Shown piece by piece: positions 11,245 through 12,029 of a stretch of 12,029 nt of DNA. Numbering within the stretch: the first letter of the stretch is position 1; each line of letters starts with the position of its first letter. Both the position numbers and the translations under genes were made by a program. Below the pieces are notes generated by a model. That model was not told the origin of the DNA. It saw only the letters and a program-made list of their open reading frames with translations, and did not search any database. Source of the stretch: Methanobacteriota archaeon (GTDB lineage Archaea > Nanobdellota > Nanobdellia > Woesearchaeales > SM23-78); NCBI GenBank assembly GCA_030637925.1, contig DAOWFR010000026.1:1-12029 (forward strand). Direction: 5' to 3'.

Positions 11245-12029
11245 TTTTTAGTCAACCTACTCTTAACAGCACCCCAAATCAAAGGTAAAGCAATTGTCAC
11301 ATCACATATAACATCAGTAAACCTTGCTTTCTCATTAAGCTTGCCCCAGCTAATACCTTCTCTTAATTCTGCACCACTACTACCACCAGGCTCAGGCCTG
11401 TCCATGGTTACCTGTACTCCATAGTTGGCTGCTTTGCTGAACTGCAATGCTTGCTGTATATAATTCTTAGGAACACCTCCTCCAAGATAGATGAATCCTG
11501 ACTTTTTAGCATCCCAAGAAATGTTAAGGATATCTTTTAAGTCATCAAAAACTTGTACATCAACTTTTTTGTTCTTTGCAAGATGCCCCCAAATCATTAA
11601 CCCAATGCCTGAATCAGCAATAGCAGGGCAAAACAGATTAATCTTTTTTTCATAGCAAGTTCTTAAAATAGATGGCTTGTTCTTTGGAACAAGACTTCCT
11701 AGTTTGTATAAGAATTCTTTAATACTCATCTTCTTATTAAACAATTTATCAAAATTTTTTGCAAAAAAATCCTCTAAGCCTTCATACACTTCATTATGCA
11801 TAAAACAATCATACATTCTATCAATACCTTTCTTTTTTAAAAGAGCATCATCTATTTTTGCACTGCCTTGGTAATGAGAGTAACCAAGAGCTTCTATTAA
11901 GTCATGAGTAAGCATTGCTCCTGTTGTTACAAAAACTTTTATTCTATTAGTATTAAGCATATCTATCAATATGTTCTTCATGCCTCCAGGCACAAGAGCA
12001 CCAGCAGCACCAAAAAAGACTGTGCAGTC
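11241..12029 (-). CDS. Deoxyhypusine synthase-like protein (5' end outside window)
   Basis: The frame stays open to the window edge (DCTVFFGAAGALVPGGMKN), so the N-terminus lies outside; 262 codons are visible, and the GTG at 11993 is internal. The deoxyhypusine synthase fold is clear: TTGAMLTHDLIEALG, FCPAIADSGIGLMIWGH, FIYLGGGVPKNYIQQ, and SWGK with the lysine that forms the enzyme-imine intermediate (human Lys329; here codon 11342-11340). True DHS moves an aminobutyl group from spermidine to a lysine of aIF5A. Aligned to human DHS from memory, Asp238, Glu323, Trp327 and Asp342 are kept, but Asp243 is Leu, His288 is Asn, Asp313 is Pro and Asp316 is Ser. The HDLIEA...GS...DD pattern resembles bacterial DHS-like proteins, some of which make homospermidine. 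It may therefore act on free polyamines. It is the first visible gene of a three-gene operon. Confidence 0.88.
   Translation of the reverse strand, partial: DCTVFFGAAGALVPGGMKNILIDMLNTNRIKVFVTTGAMLTHDLIEALGYSHYQGSAKIDDALLKKKGIDRMYDCFMHNEVYEGLEDFFAKNFDKLFNKKMSIKEFLYKLGSLVPKNKPSILRTCYEKKINLFCPAIADSGIGLMIWGHLAKNKKVDVQVFDDLKDILNISWDAKKSGFIYLGGGVPKNYIQQALQFSKAANYGVQVTMDRPEPGGSSGAELREGISWGKLNEKARFTDVICDVTIALPLIWGAVKSRLTKK

Noticed and set aside
11241..11993. GTG at 11993 as the real start of the DHS-like gene
   Set aside because: The upstream codons in the same frame read TVFFGAAGALVPGG, a conserved part of the DHS fold, so the gene continues beyond the window.

Overview
The window looks like a piece of chromosome from an archaeon, AT-rich and compactly packed. 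The archaeal assignment rests on a zinc-ribbon RNase P subunit (Rpp21/Rnp4 type), a free-standing Bud32 kinase of the KEOPS complex, a secreted Lon-type (S16) protease of the archaeal kind, and promoters with a TATA box about 25-30 bases before the start codon, which imply leaderless mRNAs. Small genes, four-base ATGA overlaps and low GC suggest a DPANN-type lineage such as Woesearchaeota or Pacearchaeota. That lineage call is inference.

Layout. Bases 1-1437 (+) hold the C-terminal part of a UPF0182 membrane protein, cut by the window start. Bases 1556-4528 (+) carry an information/processing block: rnp4, an undescribed 45-codon charged microprotein, bud32, and the secreted S16 protease overlapping bud32 by 4 bases. 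Bases 4531-7578 (-) hold a two-gene purine operon, guaB then purA. It sends IMP to both GMP (via XMP) and AMP (via adenylosuccinate). Both enzymes look atypical for archaea: the IMP dehydrogenase resembles the Tritrichomonas foetus type, and PurA is about 90 residues longer than the E. coli enzyme. Bases 7579-7962 are a divergent intergenic region rich in palindromes, with promoters in both directions. Bases 7963-9165 (+) hold a lipoprotein-like phospholipase D-family protein with two HKD motifs and a 74-residue cysteine-containing protein. Bases 9182-12029 (-) hold a translationally coupled three-gene operon, transcribed in the order deoxyhypusine synthase-like enzyme (cut by the window end), DUF362 double [4Fe-4S] protein, and a minimal GH15 glucoamylase-like catalytic domain.

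How the parts may work together. The guaB-purA pair is a clear metabolic unit. The bud32/protease pair is co-transcribed but has no obvious functional link. The DHS-like/DUF362/GH15 operon is the most puzzling group, because ATGA overlaps lock together three proteins with no known shared pathway. Its DHS-like member lacks several residues used by true deoxyhypusine synthase, so it may make or modify a polyamine rather than act on the translation factor aIF5A. No tRNA, rRNA, CRISPR array, insertion sequence or integrase was seen.
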